Shown here: one piece after another, positions 35,742 to 47,940 of the stretch | Position numbering within the stretch: the first letter of the stretch is position 1 | How the letters are laid out: each line of letters opens with the position of its first letter | NCBI RefSeq assembly: GCF_002943465.1 | Contig: NZ_PTQY01000001.1 | Location: 1,116,001-1,180,000, forward strand | Source of the DNA: Rhodoferax sp. TS-BS-61-7 | GTDB taxonomy: Bacteria > Pseudomonadota > Gammaproteobacteria > Burkholderiales > Burkholderiaceae_C | Reading direction: 5' to 3' | Length of the DNA stretch: 64,000 bases | Position numbers and translations under genes: made by a program | The notes under the pieces: model-generated | Told to the model about the DNA's origin: nothing | The model's database searches: none | The model's input: only the letters and a program-made list of their open reading frames with translations

Positions 35742-35868
35742 GGTGTGTTTTCCTGTCTCTGTGTCAATGAATGTTGTGGGCAAGTGGCGCGCAGTAGAAC
35801 ACTGGTGCGCTGGGCTTGTTGTCTCCGGTTAGCGTGTGATGACGGTGGTGCGACTGGCATCCTTTCCA

Positions 35869-35888
35869 AAATTTAAGCGGTTAAATTT
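35869..35888. promoter_or_regulatory. LacI-type operator 1 (upstream of the galactoside operon)
   Basis: Palindrome ATTTAAGCGGTTAAAT at 35871-35886, flanked by A and T on either side. The centre GCGG/CCGC with AT arms is the layout expected for LacI-family operators. It lies about 130 bases upstream of the binding-protein start. Confidence 0.75.
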
Positions 35889-35970
35889 TTGGCCCGGCCT
35901 GAGGCCTACGTTCACTGATTCCCCAGAGGAGCGACATCCCGGAAGCTCCCCTGAAACACCCCGAAAATTA

Positions 35971-35989
35971 AAATTTAAGCGGTTAAATT
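35971..35989. promoter_or_regulatory. LacI-type operator 2 (upstream of lacI-family gene)
   Basis: The same 16-base core ATTTAAGCGGTTAAAT at 35973-35988, 102 bases from operator 1 and about 115 bases before the regulator start. Identical spacing-compatible operators allow looping and autoregulation. The 363-base gap 35742-36104 otherwise holds only promoter-like AT-rich sequence; I see no gene in it. Confidence 0.75.
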
Positions 35990-36104
35990 CAGCAATTTTT
36001 GGAGTATACCTACGGGTATCGGCAAATAAACCGGGTCCTAGGGTAAATCCTAGGCTTCAAAAAACGTATCAATTGATGCCAATTCACACGAAGTTGCAGC
36101 GCAC

Positions 36105-37124
36105 ATGGCCACTCTGAGTGAAGTCGCCCGCCTGGCCGGGGTTACCACCGCCACTGTCTCCAACGTGCTGCGCAACACGCAGAAGGTGAAGCCTGCCACC
36201 GTGCAAAAGGTGCAAGAGGCCATCGCCGCCACCGGCTACCGGCCCAACCTCATGGCGCGTGCGTTGGCCGAGGGCAAGTCGTCCATGGTGGCGCTGGTGC
36301 TACCCGACATCAACAACCCCTTCTACCCCGAGTTCGTGCGGGTAGCAGAGCGGGTGGCGCGCCACCGCAACTACTTTCTGATGGTGTGCAACACCGATGA
36401 GCGCCCCGACATAGGCCGTGCCTACCTGCACCAGATTGCCGGCACCCTGGCTGACGGCGTGCTGGTGCTGCACACCGGTATCAGTGCGGACGACATCAAC
36501 GAGTTGAAGACGCGCCGCTCGCCCATCGTGTTGGCGTCCGAAGAACAGGTCGACCTGGCCAACCAGATTCCCCACGTGGTGGTGAACTTCCATCGCGCTG
36601 GCGAGATTGCGGGTCAGCATTTGCTGGAACTGGGGCACCGCCGCATCGGTGCCATCGTCGGGTGTGGCCTGGAAGGTATGCAGCTCGGACGCCTCAACGG
36701 CTTCAAAAGCGCACTCGCCGCCAGCGGCAGCACCTTGATTGACGCCATGGTCCGCAATGTGAGCGACACCGTGGCCGGTGGCCACGAAGCCACCGACTCG
36801 TTGCTGGCACAGCACTCGGACTTGACCGCCATTTTTTGCACCAATGACCTGATGGCTTACGGTGCCAGCCAAGCCCTGGCGGACCGGGGTATCCGTATCC
36901 CGCAAGATATTTCACTTATCGGCGTGACCGATATCCAGCTGGCGCGCGACATGCGCCCGGCCCTCACGACCGTGGCCCTGGGCATTGAGCAGGTGGCCAC
37001 CATGTCCATCAACCTGCTGCTAGACCTGATCGAAAACCCCGCGCACCAACCCACCATCGTGCATGTGCCCGACCCGGTGCTGGTGGTGCGGGCCTCCACC
37101 GGTCCGGTGCGCAGCGGCGCCTGA
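36105..37124 (+). CDS. LacI-family transcriptional regulator of the galactoside locus
   Basis: A 339-residue repressor. The N-terminal helix-turn-helix and hinge read TLSEVARLAGVTTATVSNVL and NLMARALAEGKS, followed by a periplasmic-binding-like inducer domain. It is divergent from the sugar import/hydrolysis operon and flanked by twin operators, so it almost certainly represses that operon and itself until an inducing galactoside appears. Which sugar induces is unknown. Confidence 0.92.
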   Translation: MATLSEVARLAGVTTATVSNVLRNTQKVKPATVQKVQEAIAATGYRPNLMARALAEGKSSMVALVLPDINNPFYPEFVRVAERVARHRNYFLMVCNTDERPDIGRAYLHQIAGTLADGVLVLHTGISADDINELKTRRSPIVLASEEQVDLANQIPHVVVNFHRAGEIAGQHLLELGHRRIGAIVGCGLEGMQLGRLNGFKSALAASGSTLIDAMVRNVSDTVAGGHEATDSLLAQHSDLTAIFCTNDLMAYGASQALADRGIRIPQDISLIGVTDIQLARDMRPALTTVALGIEQVATMSINLLLDLIENPAHQPTIVHVPDPVLVVRASTGPVRSGA

Positions 37125-37144
37125 ACGGGGGCCGAAGGCGCGCT

Positions 37145-37771
37145 CTAGAGCGTGTCGATAGGGTTGCTGGTGGTGGTGTCACCAATCGCGAATCGGTCGC
37201 GGCAGCGCGTGTAAAAGCTGGCACCAAAGCGCCCCACCGGGTGGTATTCCTGCAGGCGCACGCGCCAGGCCTCGGTGTCAATCAGGCCATCGCGCGCGCT
37301 GAGCCACAGCACCCGCCCAATGAAGACATAACGGCTGGCGGTCTCCAGGGTCTCGTGCAGCACGCATTCAAAGGCGACGGGCGCCTCAGTAATGCGCGGC
37401 GGGCGCACGCTGTGCGAGGGCGTGGCGTGCAGGCCCACGGCGTCCAGCTCGCTGACGGAGGCCGGAAAACTCTCGCCGCAGGCATGCATCTGGGCGGCCA
37501 GCGCCTCGTCACTCATGTGCACCACAAACTCACGCTGCGACAGGATGTTGGCCGCCGTGTCCTTGAGCCGCCCGTCTTGCAGGCGGTTGATGCTGAGCAT
37601 CACCACCGGCGGGTCTTCGCCCAGCATGTTGAACATCGAAAACGGTGCGGCGTTCACCACACCTTGCGAGCTGAGCGTGGTGACCAGCGCGATGGGGCGC
37701 GGCACGATCAGGCTGGCCATGAGCTTGTAGCGCTGGTAGGCGCTGATCTGGGAAAAGTCGACTTCGGTCAT
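37145..37771 (-). CDS. Flavin reductase-like domain protein (FMN-binding split barrel)
   Basis: A 208-residue flavoprotein of the flavin reductase-like family. VPRPIALVTT, NAAPFSMFNM and NILSQREFVVHM are typical FMN-contact segments. ATG 37771 (MTEVDFSQ) has family-like spacing; the extra upstream residues in the frame are unlike members. Function could be FMN reduction for a monooxygenase or a stand-alone oxidoreductase. It is separated from the decarboxylase gene by a copy of the dispersed repeat. Confidence 0.82.
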   Translation of the reverse strand: MTEVDFSQISAYQRYKLMASLIVPRPIALVTTLSSQGVVNAAPFSMFNMLGEDPPVVMLSINRLQDGRLKDTAANILSQREFVVHMSDEALAAQMHACGESFPASVSELDAVGLHATPSHSVRPPRITEAPVAFECVLHETLETASRYVFIGRVLWLSARDGLIDTEAWRVRLQEYHPVGRFGASFYTRCRDRFAIGDTTTSNPIDTL

Positions 37772-37820
37772 GCGCGCGATTGCACGCAAGGGGCATGCCG
37801 ATCGTTGTTGGCATCTCAAA

Positions 37821-37880
37821 TTGCTATCAATTTAGGAGCTATTTGCGCAGTATCTACAAGGGCTAGGGCCTTATTTGGCT
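37821..37880 (+). repeat. Dispersed repeat copy 4, between flavin reductase and decarboxylase genes
   Basis: TGCTATCAATTTAGGAGCTATTTGCGCA in parts (TGCTAT, AGCTATTTGCGCA) followed by GGGCTAGGGCC. It overlaps the 3' end of the decarboxylase gene, whose stop codon lies at 37871-37873 within the element. Confidence 0.75.
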
Positions 37881-39349
37881 TGAAAATCGCCCAACGCCAG
37901 CCGTTCCTGCGCCGCCATCAGCACGGCGCCTAGCAGCATCTGCACATCGTCCAACCGGGTGCGGTGGTTCACCAGTGCCACGCGGATCGCCAGCACACCG
38001 CCAATGCGCGTGGTGGACGGCACCGCCACGCCAGACTCCTGCACATCGGCCACGATGTCGGCGTTCAGCGCGTCCAGGTCCACACCTGCCGCCAGCACGC
38101 GAAAGCACACCACATTAAGCGTGACCGGCGCCAGCCGCTCCAGCTGTGGCTGGGCGTCCACCAGATGGGCCAGCTGCTGCGCCAGGCTGCAGTTCTGTGC
38201 GACCACCTGGCCCAGCTTGGCTGCGCCATAGGTCTTGAGTGTCATCCACACCTTGAGCGCACGGAAACCGCGCGACAGGTCGGGCCCAAAGTCGGTGGGC
38301 CAGGGCTGGTTGCCCGCCAGCCCACGCACGCTACGTTGCAGGTAGGCCGGCTGGCTGGCAAAGGTGGCCGCGTGCAGCGTGGCGTCGCGCACCACAATGC
38401 AACCCGCGTCGTAAGGCACCTGCGCCCATTTGTGAAAATCAAAGGCCACCGAGTCGGCCTGGCTCAGCCCTTGCACCAGCGGGCGCTGCGCGGGCGAGAG
38501 CATGGCCAGCGCGCCATAGGCCGCGTCCACATGGAACCACAGGCCCTGCGCGCGTGCCAGCGCGGCCAACGCGGCAAGGTCGTCCACCGCACCGGTATCC
38601 ACGGTGCCCGCGCTGCCCACCACCATAAAGGGCTGCAGGCCGGCCGCACGGTCTTGCGCCATGGCGGCTTGCAGCGCGTCCATGTCCATGCGGTGTTGTT
38701 CGTCTAGACCAATCAGGCGCAGCGCATCGCTGCCCAGGCCGGCCATGTCCATGGCGCGGGCCACGCAGTTGTGCGCCTCTACCGAGGTGTAGGCCACCAG
38801 CGGCCGGCCCTGCAGTCCGCTGTGCCGCACGTCCGTGCCCAGCGCCCGCGTGCGTGCCACCAGCACGGCAATCAGGTTGGCCATGGAGGTGCCGGTGACC
38901 AGCACGCCACTGGCGTCTTGCGGAAAACCCAGCATCTCGGCCGCCCAGCGGATCACTTGGCGCTCCACCTCGATCGGTGCATGGTCGCGCCCGCCCAGGT
39001 TGGGGTTGGTGGCGGCGGTTAGCAGTTCGGCCAGCATGCCCACGGGGTTGCCTCCACCCTGCACCCAGCCCATGAAACGGGGGTGGCTGTTGCCACTGCC
39101 ATAGGGTTGCACCAGGGTCTGGAAGTCCTGGTACACGGTCTCCAGATCGCCGGGCTCGGTGGGCAGCGCCCCCGTGCGCAAGGCCTGGCGGGCATCGTTT
39201 GGCATGGGCTGCCACACGGGCGCTTCGCGCAGCCCGGCCAGCATGTCCACCATGTCGTCGAGCATGCGGTGGCCCATCTGGCGCACCGCGTTCCAATCGG
39301 TGGGGTCCAGGCTGTCGGGGGAGGCTTGGAAAGGAATGTCTACGGACAT
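37871..39349 (-). CDS. PLP-dependent group II decarboxylase (aromatic L-amino acid decarboxylase-like)
   Basis: A 492-residue decarboxylase of fold type I. The PLP lysine is Lys307 (FDFHKWAQVP), PLP-binding Asp275 is in FHVDAAYG and the ring-stacking His193 is in VEAHNCVARA. GNSHPRFMGW matches aromatic amino acid decarboxylases (dopa, tryptophan, tyrosine). The last residues and stop fall in a dispersed repeat. It is on the same strand as gyrB and ridA, 41 bases downstream of ridA, so it may be read from that operon. Substrate is uncertain. Confidence 0.85.
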   Translation of the reverse strand: MSVDIPFQASPDSLDPTDWNAVRQMGHRMLDDMVDMLAGLREAPVWQPMPNDARQALRTGALPTEPGDLETVYQDFQTLVQPYGSGNSHPRFMGWVQGGGNPVGMLAELLTAATNPNLGGRDHAPIEVERQVIRWAAEMLGFPQDASGVLVTGTSMANLIAVLVARTRALGTDVRHSGLQGRPLVAYTSVEAHNCVARAMDMAGLGSDALRLIGLDEQHRMDMDALQAAMAQDRAAGLQPFMVVGSAGTVDTGAVDDLAALAALARAQGLWFHVDAAYGALAMLSPAQRPLVQGLSQADSVAFDFHKWAQVPYDAGCIVVRDATLHAATFASQPAYLQRSVRGLAGNQPWPTDFGPDLSRGFRALKVWMTLKTYGAAKLGQVVAQNCSLAQQLAHLVDAQPQLERLAPVTLNVVCFRVLAAGVDLDALNADIVADVQESGVAVPSTTRIGGVLAIRVALVNHRTRLDDVQMLLGAVLMAAQERLALGDFQAK

Positions 39350-39390
39350 GCGGATGGCTTATGTCGTCAACACCGTGGGGCGCGTGGCCC

Positions 39391-42358
<2,968 letters not shown>

Positions 42359-42367
42359 TTAATGACC

Positions 42368-42390
42368 AAACCCCCGAAGGCCGGGGGTTT
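42368..42390 (-). terminator. Hairpin between dnaN and gyrB
   Basis: AAACCCCCG (42368-42376) and CGGGGGTTT (42382-42390) pair across a five-base loop. There is only a short T-tract on the gyrB side, so it is a possible attenuator or weak terminator, not a strong one. Confidence 0.5.
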
Positions 42391-42391
42391 G

Positions 42392-42421
42392 ATTGCGCAG
42401 GTAGCTATTATTTTTATAGCG
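42392..42421 (-). repeat. Dispersed repeat copy 5 (short), between dnaN and gyrB
   Basis: Read on the minus strand: GCTATAAAAATAATAGCTACC and TGCGCAATC, matching the palindromic head of the element. The tail is absent, replaced by the hairpin at 42368. It lies one base after the dnaN stop. Confidence 0.6.
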
Positions 42422-43528
42422 TCAGATTCTCATGGGCATCACGACGTATTTGAAGGTCGCGTTGTCCGGAATGGTGATCAGGGCCGAACTGTTGCCGTCC
42501 GACAGCTCCACTTTCACCATTTCCTGGCCCATATTGCTCAGGGCATCGATCAGGTAGGTGACGTTGAAGCCAATCTCGATGCTGTCACCGCCGTAGTCGA
42601 TGTCCAGTTCGTCCACCGCCTCTTCCTGCTCAGCGTTGTTGGACGCCACACGCAGGCTGCCGGGGTCGATGTTCAGGCGCACGCCCTTGAACTTGTCGCT
42701 GGTCAAAATGGCGGTGCGTTGCAGCGTCTTGAGCAGCGCTTCACGGCCCAGGGTGATGCTGTTTTTGTGGTTCTTGGGGATGACGCGGTTGTAGTCGGGG
42801 AACTTGCCCTCGACCAGCTTGGTCACGAACTCCATGCCGTCAAAGGTGAACTTGGCCTGGTTGTTGGCGAACTGCATTTCAATCGCGCCTTCGGCATCGC
42901 TCAGCAGGCGCTGTAGCTCAATCACCGTCTTGCGCGGCAATATCACTTCCTGCTTGGGCACTTCCACGTCCAGTGTGGCGGACGCAAAAGCCAGGCGGTG
43001 GCCGTCGGTAGCAACCAGGCTCAACTGCTTGCCTTCGGCGACAAACAAAATTCCGTTCAGGTAGTAGCGGATGTCGTGCACCGCCATGGCAAAGGACACC
43101 TGGCTCAGCAGGTCCTTCAGGGTTTTTTGTGGCACGCTGAAGACGGGGCCAAAACTGGCGCTTTCTTGCACCAGCGGAAAGTCTTCGGCCTGCATGGTCT
43201 GCAGGGTGAACTTGCTCTTACCGCCCTTAAGGATGATCTTGCTTTGGCTGGACTCCAGTGACACGGTCTGGTCACCGGGCATGGTGCGCAGGATGTCAAT
43301 GAGCTTGCGTGCGCCAATGGTGGTGGTGAAGTTGCCGGTGTCACCACCCAGCTCGGCCGTGGTGCGGATCTGGATTTCCAGGTCGCTGGTGGTCAGCTGA
43401 ATCGATGTCCCTGTTTTGCGCAACAGCACGTTGGCCAGGATAGGCAGCGTATGGCGGCGCTCGACAATACCGGCCACGGACTGCAGAACCGATAGAACCT
43501 TGTCTTGCGTTGCCTTCAATACGATCAT
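42422..43528 (-). CDS. dnaN: DNA polymerase III sliding clamp (beta subunit)
   Basis: A 368-residue clamp with three similar domains that rings DNA and tethers Pol III. The start MIVLKATQDKV at 43528 is the family's normal N-terminus; an in-frame start 27 bases up would add an unlike MVEFQKEVD. The C-terminal KYVVMPMRI is the characteristic end. Gene order dnaA-dnaN-gyrB on one strand is standard for this order, although recF is not between dnaN and gyrB here. Confidence 0.98.
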   Translation of the reverse strand: MIVLKATQDKVLSVLQSVAGIVERRHTLPILANVLLRKTGTSIQLTTSDLEIQIRTTAELGGDTGNFTTTIGARKLIDILRTMPGDQTVSLESSQSKIILKGGKSKFTLQTMQAEDFPLVQESASFGPVFSVPQKTLKDLLSQVSFAMAVHDIRYYLNGILFVAEGKQLSLVATDGHRLAFASATLDVEVPKQEVILPRKTVIELQRLLSDAEGAIEMQFANNQAKFTFDGMEFVTKLVEGKFPDYNRVIPKNHKNSITLGREALLKTLQRTAILTSDKFKGVRLNIDPGSLRVASNNAEQEEAVDELDIDYGGDSIEIGFNVTYLIDALSNMGQEMVKVELSDGNSSALITIPDNATFKYVVMPMRI

Positions 43529-43652
43529 GTCAACCTCTTTTTGAAACTCAACCATGGATGCAAGGCCCAGAAAAGCCCTGCATTTACAAACAATCTCACC
43601 ATTTTCCCCTTTTTTGATAGCGACTTGAGGGGTCTGGCACTTGTTTTTACAT

Positions 43653-45065
43653 TCAACCCTTCAGGGTTTGCTCCAGGACGTGGAGCTGCTGGTTCAGCTC
43701 GGTCAGCTGCTGGCGTTCCCCCCCGATTTTTCGCACCGCATGCAGCACCGTGGTGTGGTCGCGCCCGCCAAACAGCTCGCCGATCTCGGGCAGGCTTTTT
43801 TGGGTCAGTTCCTTGGCCAGGTACATGGCAATCTGGCGTGGCCGGGCAATGCTAGCCGGGCGCTTCTTGCTGTACATGTCGGCGACCTTGATCTTGTAAT
43901 AGTCCGCCACGGTCTTTTGGATGTTTTCCACAGAAATCTGGCGGTTCTGGATCGACAGCAAATCGCGTAGCGCTTCCCGGGCCAGCTGGATGGAGATTTC
44001 CTTCTGGTTGAAGCGTGAATAGGCCAGGATTTTGCGCAGCGCGCCTTCGAGCTCGCGTACGTTGGAGCGCACGTTTTTGGCCACAAAGAAGGCGACCTCT
44101 TCGGGCATCTCCGAACCCTCGGCGCGTGCCTTGTTGATCAGAATTGCCACCCGCATTTCCAGCTCGGGCGGCTCAATCGCCACCGTCAAACCGGAGTCAA
44201 AACGCGAAACTAGCCGCTCGTGGATGTCTGCCAATCCCTTGGGGTAGGTGTCACTGGTCATCACGATGTGTGACTTTTTGGCCAGCAGGGCTTCAAAGGC
44301 GTTGAAGAACTCTTCCTGGGTGCGGTCCTTGTTGGCAAAGAACTGCACATCGTCAATCAGCAACAAATCCAGCGAGTGGTAACGCTCTTTGAATTCATCA
44401 AAAGTCTTGCGCTGGTAGGCCTTAACCACATCCGATACAAATTGTTCCGCGTGGATGTAGAGAACTTTGGAACCCGGCTTGTCTGCCAGCAGGCGGTTGC
44501 CCACCGCGTGCATCAAGTGGGTCTTGCCCAGACCCACGCCGCCGTAGATGAACAGTGGGTTGTACAGATGGCCTGGCATGGTGGCCACGTGCATGGCGGC
44601 GGCACGGGCCATGCGGTTGGCCGTGCCCTCAACCAGGCTCTCAAAAGTCAGCAGGCTGTTGAGCCGGTTCTTGGGGCCACCACTGACGCGGTCTTCGCCC
44701 ACCTCAACTTCATCAACGGCTGTAGGTACTTCAGCAACTCGGGGCATGCTGGCTTGCCTGACAGGTGCTTCACGCGGAGTGATCGCTAACTCAACTATGA
44801 CGGGTTGACCGTACAACTTCTCCAGCAAGGCTGCGATGCGCTGGCTGTATTGGGCCCGTACCCAGTCCAGTTTGAAGCGGTTGGCCACAAAAATGGTGGC
44901 CTTGGACATGTCGTCATGTACCTGAGCGGCCAGGGGCTTGATCCAGGTGTTGAACTGCTGCTCTGGCAGCTCTTGGGCCAACTGGTCCACGCAGCTTTGC
45001 CACAGGCTTTGACCGAGCTCCTGGCTGTGGGTATCTGGTGTATGTGGGGGGAGTCCCTGGGTCAT
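43653..45065 (-). CDS. dnaA: Chromosomal replication initiator protein DnaA
   Basis: A 470-residue AAA+ initiator. It has an N-terminal domain I, a linker of low similarity (about 95-135), Walker [10 protein letters not shown] (175-183), Walker [10 protein letters not shown] and the DNA-binding domain IV with the signature [11 protein letters not shown] near the C-terminus. It opens oriC and loads the replisome. The divergent rpmH gene and DnaA-box-like sites lie in the 273 bases upstream. Confidence 0.98.
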   Translation of the reverse strand: MTQGLPPHTPDTHSQELGQSLWQSCVDQLAQELPEQQFNTWIKPLAAQVHDDMSKATIFVANRFKLDWVRAQYSQRIAALLEKLYGQPVIVELAITPREAPVRQASMPRVAEVPTAVDEVEVGEDRVSGGPKNRLNSLLTFESLVEGTANRMARAAAMHVATMPGHLYNPLFIYGGVGLGKTHLMHAVGNRLLADKPGSKVLYIHAEQFVSDVVKAYQRKTFDEFKERYHSLDLLLIDDVQFFANKDRTQEEFFNAFEALLAKKSHIVMTSDTYPKGLADIHERLVSRFDSGLTVAIEPPELEMRVAILINKARAEGSEMPEEVAFFVAKNVRSNVRELEGALRKILAYSRFNQKEISIQLAREALRDLLSIQNRQISVENIQKTVADYYKIKVADMYSKKRPASIARPRQIAMYLAKELTQKSLPEIGELFGGRDHTTVLHAVRKIGGERQQLTELNQQLHVLEQTLKG

Positions 45066-45338
45066 TGTGGGGGTCAGCTTCTGTGGATAGTTATGGATTG
45101 CTGCGCGCTGGATTGTAATTTATCAAGACTTTATCCACATTCTGGCTGGCAAAACCAAATCTTACAGTGCTGCACACCATGTAGACGCTAAGGTGTTGCT
45201 GTGATTCAGAAAATTTGCGATAATGCCGGGTTCCCCTGATTGTGTTCGGGGCGATAGACCGACATTCGTGCCTCATTTCCCCTTGGTTTCCCTCGGGGAG
45301 GCGGTGCGGATACCCACAGAGCCTGTTAGGAAATTCAC
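45066..45338. other. Candidate oriC / dnaA-rpmH divergent regulatory region
   Basis: A 273-base gap between dnaA and rpmH, the usual origin position in betaproteobacteria. A perfect DnaA box TTATCCACA is at 45131-45139, a one-mismatch box (TGTGGATAG, reverse of CTATCCACA) at 45082-45090 and a two-mismatch one (ATACCCACA) at 45310-45318. The stretch 45113-45170 is AT-rich. Box number is low for an origin, so it may be only the dnaA promoter with the origin partly elsewhere. Confidence 0.6.
45196..45224 (+). promoter_or_regulatory. Sigma-70 promoter for rpmH
   Basis: TTGCTG (45196-45201) and GATAAT (45219-45224) with a 17-base spacer, directed to rpmH. This gives an untranslated leader of about 105 bases. 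It is a near-consensus match. Confidence 0.7.
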
Positions 45339-45473
45339 ATGAAACGCACTTACCAACCCTCCAAAATCCGCCGTGCACGCACCCATGGTTTTCTGGTCCG
45401 CATGAAAACCCGTGGTGGCCGCGCCGTGATCAACGCACGCCGCGCCAAGGGCCGCAAGCGCCTGGCTGTCTAA
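45339..45473 (+). CDS. rpmH: 50S ribosomal protein L34
   Basis: A 44-residue basic ribosomal protein, [18 protein letters not shown] followed by [20 protein letters not shown] and RKRLAV. Sequence and length are diagnostic. ATG 45339 with TTAGGAAA upstream. First gene of the rpmH-rnpA-yidD-yidC-mnmE unit. Confidence 0.98.
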   Translation: MKRTYQPSKIRRARTHGFLVRMKTRGGRAVINARRAKGRKRLAV

Positions 45474-45548
45474 TTCGCGCGGATCTGGCAAACCAAGGCT
45501 GACTGGCTTTTGGTCCTTGCGGATTCGCCACATGCCGGCAACGCCCCG

Positions 45549-45953
45549 GTGCGGCGCCTCAAAACCCGTGCCCAGTTTCAAGCGGTGCTTGGCGGGATAA
45601 CTGTGTCCAAAACAGCCCACTTCGCCTTGCACGCCCGTGCTTTGACAGTAGCCTCCGACGTGTCGGAGGCTTTGTTGTTTCCGGAACCTGCGGTGTGGCT
45701 GGGTGCCATGGTGCCCAAGCGGTGGGCCAAACGCGCGGTCACGCGCAACACCATTAAGCGCCAGATCTACAACGTGGGAATTGAATTCTCCACGGGCTTG
45801 GAGCCGCGTGCGCATTTGGTGCGTTTGCGCTCTGGGTTTGACCGCGCCCAATTCCCCAGTGCCACTTCGGATGCCCTCAAGGCCGCGGTGCGCAGCGAGT
45901 TGCAGCAGCTGTTTGCCCGTGCCCGAACCTCGCCCGTTGTAGCCAAGCCATGA
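45549..45953 (+). CDS. rnpA: Ribonuclease P protein component
   Basis: A 134-residue protein subunit of RNase P. The GTG start at 45549 yields MRRLKTRAQFQAV, the usual N-terminus; a TTG at 45510 in the same frame is less likely. The RNA-binding signature is the Arg-rich stretch KRWAKRAVTRNTIKRQI. It overlaps yidD by four bases (ATGA). Confidence 0.92.
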   Translation: MRRLKTRAQFQAVLGGITVSKTAHFALHARALTVASDVSEALLFPEPAVWLGAMVPKRWAKRAVTRNTIKRQIYNVGIEFSTGLEPRAHLVRLRSGFDRAQFPSATSDALKAAVRSELQQLFARARTSPVVAKP

Positions 45954-46222
45954 TGCAGGCCGCACTGATGGGGCTGGTCAAGGCCTACCGTTTGTTCCTG
46001 AGCCCTTGGCTGGGGTCTGCCTGCCGTTTTGAGCCAACCTGTTCCGCCTATTCTTTGCAAGCGCTGCAAACGCATGGCGCTGCAGCGGGCTCTTATCTCA
46101 CGTTGGCCCGTCTGGCCCGCTGCCACCCTTGGTGTGCGGGTGGGCATGATCCGGTTCCTGCCGAACGTCCCCGGCTCTTCGGCCGTCTGATTTCCTCTCC
46201 TTCTGAAAAGAAAACTTCATGA
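45950..46222 (+). CDS. yidD: Membrane protein insertion efficiency factor YidD
   Basis: A 90-residue protein, ATG 45950 overlapping the rnpA stop. Family motifs are YRLFLSPWLGSACRFEPTCSAYS and ARCHPWCAGGHDPVP. It assists YidC-dependent insertion. The stop overlaps the yidC start by four bases. Confidence 0.95.
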   Translation: MMQAALMGLVKAYRLFLSPWLGSACRFEPTCSAYSLQALQTHGAAAGSYLTLARLARCHPWCAGGHDPVPAERPRLFGRLISSPSEKKTS

Positions 46223-47919
46223 ACGATATTCGCCGCACCATCTTGTGGGTGATCTTTGGCTTCTCCATGGTGTTGCTTTGGGACCAATGGCAGATCCACA
46301 ATGGCAATAAAGCCACTTTCTTTCCAAGCCCGGCCAAGACCACCGCGCCTGCGGCTGGAGCGCCAGCGGGTAAAACGGATGCCTTGGTGCCTGCCGCGAC
46401 TGCGCCGGCTGGTGCCGCTCCTGCGGTGCCCGCTGCGCCTGCCGTGGCCGGCGAACGGTTTGAGGTGAACACCGATGTCTTAAAGCTGACATTCGACACC
46501 GAAGGTGGCTCCCTGGTGCGCTCCGAGTTCCTCAAGTACTCGGACATGGCCGACAAGATCCGCAACTTCGTGTTGCTGGACGATTCCAAGGACCGTGTGT
46601 ACCTGGCGCAAACCGGTGTCATTCCGGGTGCTGCTGGCGGCGTATCGCCCACCCACAAATCGGTCATGACCGTCAGTGGTGACCGTGCCCTGAAAGAGGG
46701 CCAAGACGAATTGGTGATCACCTTCACCTCGCCCGAAGTGGGCGGCTTGAAATTGGTGAAGACCTACACCCTGCGTCGTGGTGCCTATGACATTGCCGTC
46801 AAGCATGAGCTGACCAATGCTTCCAGTGCCCCTCTGTCGCCCCAGCTGTACCTGCAGTTGGTTCGTGACGGCAACAAACCGGCCGGTGAGTCCTCGTTCT
46901 ACTCCACCTTCACGGGCCCTGCGGTGTACACCGAGGCCAAGAAGTACCAAAAGGTAGAGTTCAGCGAGATCAAGAAAAAGAGCGCGACTTTCGAGAAGGA
47001 AGCCGACAACGGCTACATCGCGATGGTGCAGCACTACTTTGCCAGCGCCTGGATATTGCCTGCAGGCACTGCGCGCTCCTACTCTCTGGATGGCGTGGAC
47101 ATCGGCTCGGGCATGGCAGATTGCTGCTACCGTGCCACCATGATTTCGCCGGTGCCGGCCATTGAGCCTGGCAAGACCCAAACCATTGCGGCCACCCTGT
47201 TTGTGGGCCCCCAGGAAGAAAAAGCGCTGGAAGCCCTGGCTCCCGGCCTCGAACTGGTGAAGGACTACGGTTGGTTGACCATTCTGGCCAAGCCCCTGTA
47301 TTGGTTGCTCGACAAGCTGCACGGTTTTATCCAGAACTGGGGCTGGTCCATCGTGGCGCTGGTGCTCTTGCTGAAAATCGCTTTCTACTGGCTCAATGCC
47401 AAGGCCTACGCGAGCATGGCCAAGATGAAGGCGGTCAACCCCAAGATCATGGAGATGCGTGAGCGCCTCAAAGACAACCCGCAGCAAATGCAACAGGAGA
47501 TGATGCGCATCTACCGTGAAGAAAAGGTCAACCCCATGGGTGGTTGTTTCCCCATCATGGTTCAGATCCCGGTGTTTATTGCGCTGTACTGGGTGCTCCT
47601 GTCCAGCGTGGAAATGCGCAATGCGCCCTGGTTGGGTTGGATTCAGGACTTGTCCTCGCCAGACCCTTATTTCATCCTGCCCCTGATCATGACGTTGACC
47701 ACGCTGCTGCAGACGGCCCTGAACCCCGCGCCACCAGATCCTCTGCAAGCCAAGATGATGTGGTTCATGCCGCTGGCGTTCAGCGTGATGTTCTTCTTCT
47801 TCCCCTCGGGCCTGGTGTTGTACTGGATCACCAACAACATTTTGTCCATCGCACAGCAGTGGATCATCAACACCCGCATGGGTGTACCGCCCCAGTTCAA
47901 CCTGCCCAAGTTCAAGTAA
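46219..47919 (+). CDS. yidC: Membrane protein insertase YidC
   Basis: A 566-residue Oxa1/YidC insertase. One N-terminal span (about 4-20), a large periplasmic domain preceded by an Ala/Pro-rich linker (about 33-75), and five C-terminal spans with YWLNAKAYASMAKMK, GGCFPIMVQIPVFIALYWVL and VLYWITNNILSIAQQ. It inserts inner-membrane proteins with or without SecYEG. ATG 46219 overlaps the yidD stop. Confidence 0.97.
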   Translation: MNDIRRTILWVIFGFSMVLLWDQWQIHNGNKATFFPSPAKTTAPAAGAPAGKTDALVPAATAPAGAAPAVPAAPAVAGERFEVNTDVLKLTFDTEGGSLVRSEFLKYSDMADKIRNFVLLDDSKDRVYLAQTGVIPGAAGGVSPTHKSVMTVSGDRALKEGQDELVITFTSPEVGGLKLVKTYTLRRGAYDIAVKHELTNASSAPLSPQLYLQLVRDGNKPAGESSFYSTFTGPAVYTEAKKYQKVEFSEIKKKSATFEKEADNGYIAMVQHYFASAWILPAGTARSYSLDGVDIGSGMADCCYRATMISPVPAIEPGKTQTIAATLFVGPQEEKALEALAPGLELVKDYGWLTILAKPLYWLLDKLHGFIQNWGWSIVALVLLLKIAFYWLNAKAYASMAKMKAVNPKIMEMRERLKDNPQQMQQEMMRIYREEKVNPMGGCFPIMVQIPVFIALYWVLLSSVEMRNAPWLGWIQDLSSPDPYFILPLIMTLTTLLQTALNPAPPDPLQAKMMWFMPLAFSVMFFFFPSGLVLYWITNNILSIAQQWIINTRMGVPPQFNLPKFK

Positions 47920-47940
47920 GCAGGCGGGGGTCATGCAGCT

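Noticed and set aside
37141-37152. Perfect 12-base palindrome CGCTCTAGAGCG at the convergent lacI/flavin reductase ends
   Set aside because: It has no loop and no T-tract, so it is not a terminator, and one short palindrome is expected by chance.
43600-43650. Possible degenerate repeat copy near the dnaA 3' end (GATAGCGACTTG)
   Set aside because: Only a few bases of the palindromic core are present.
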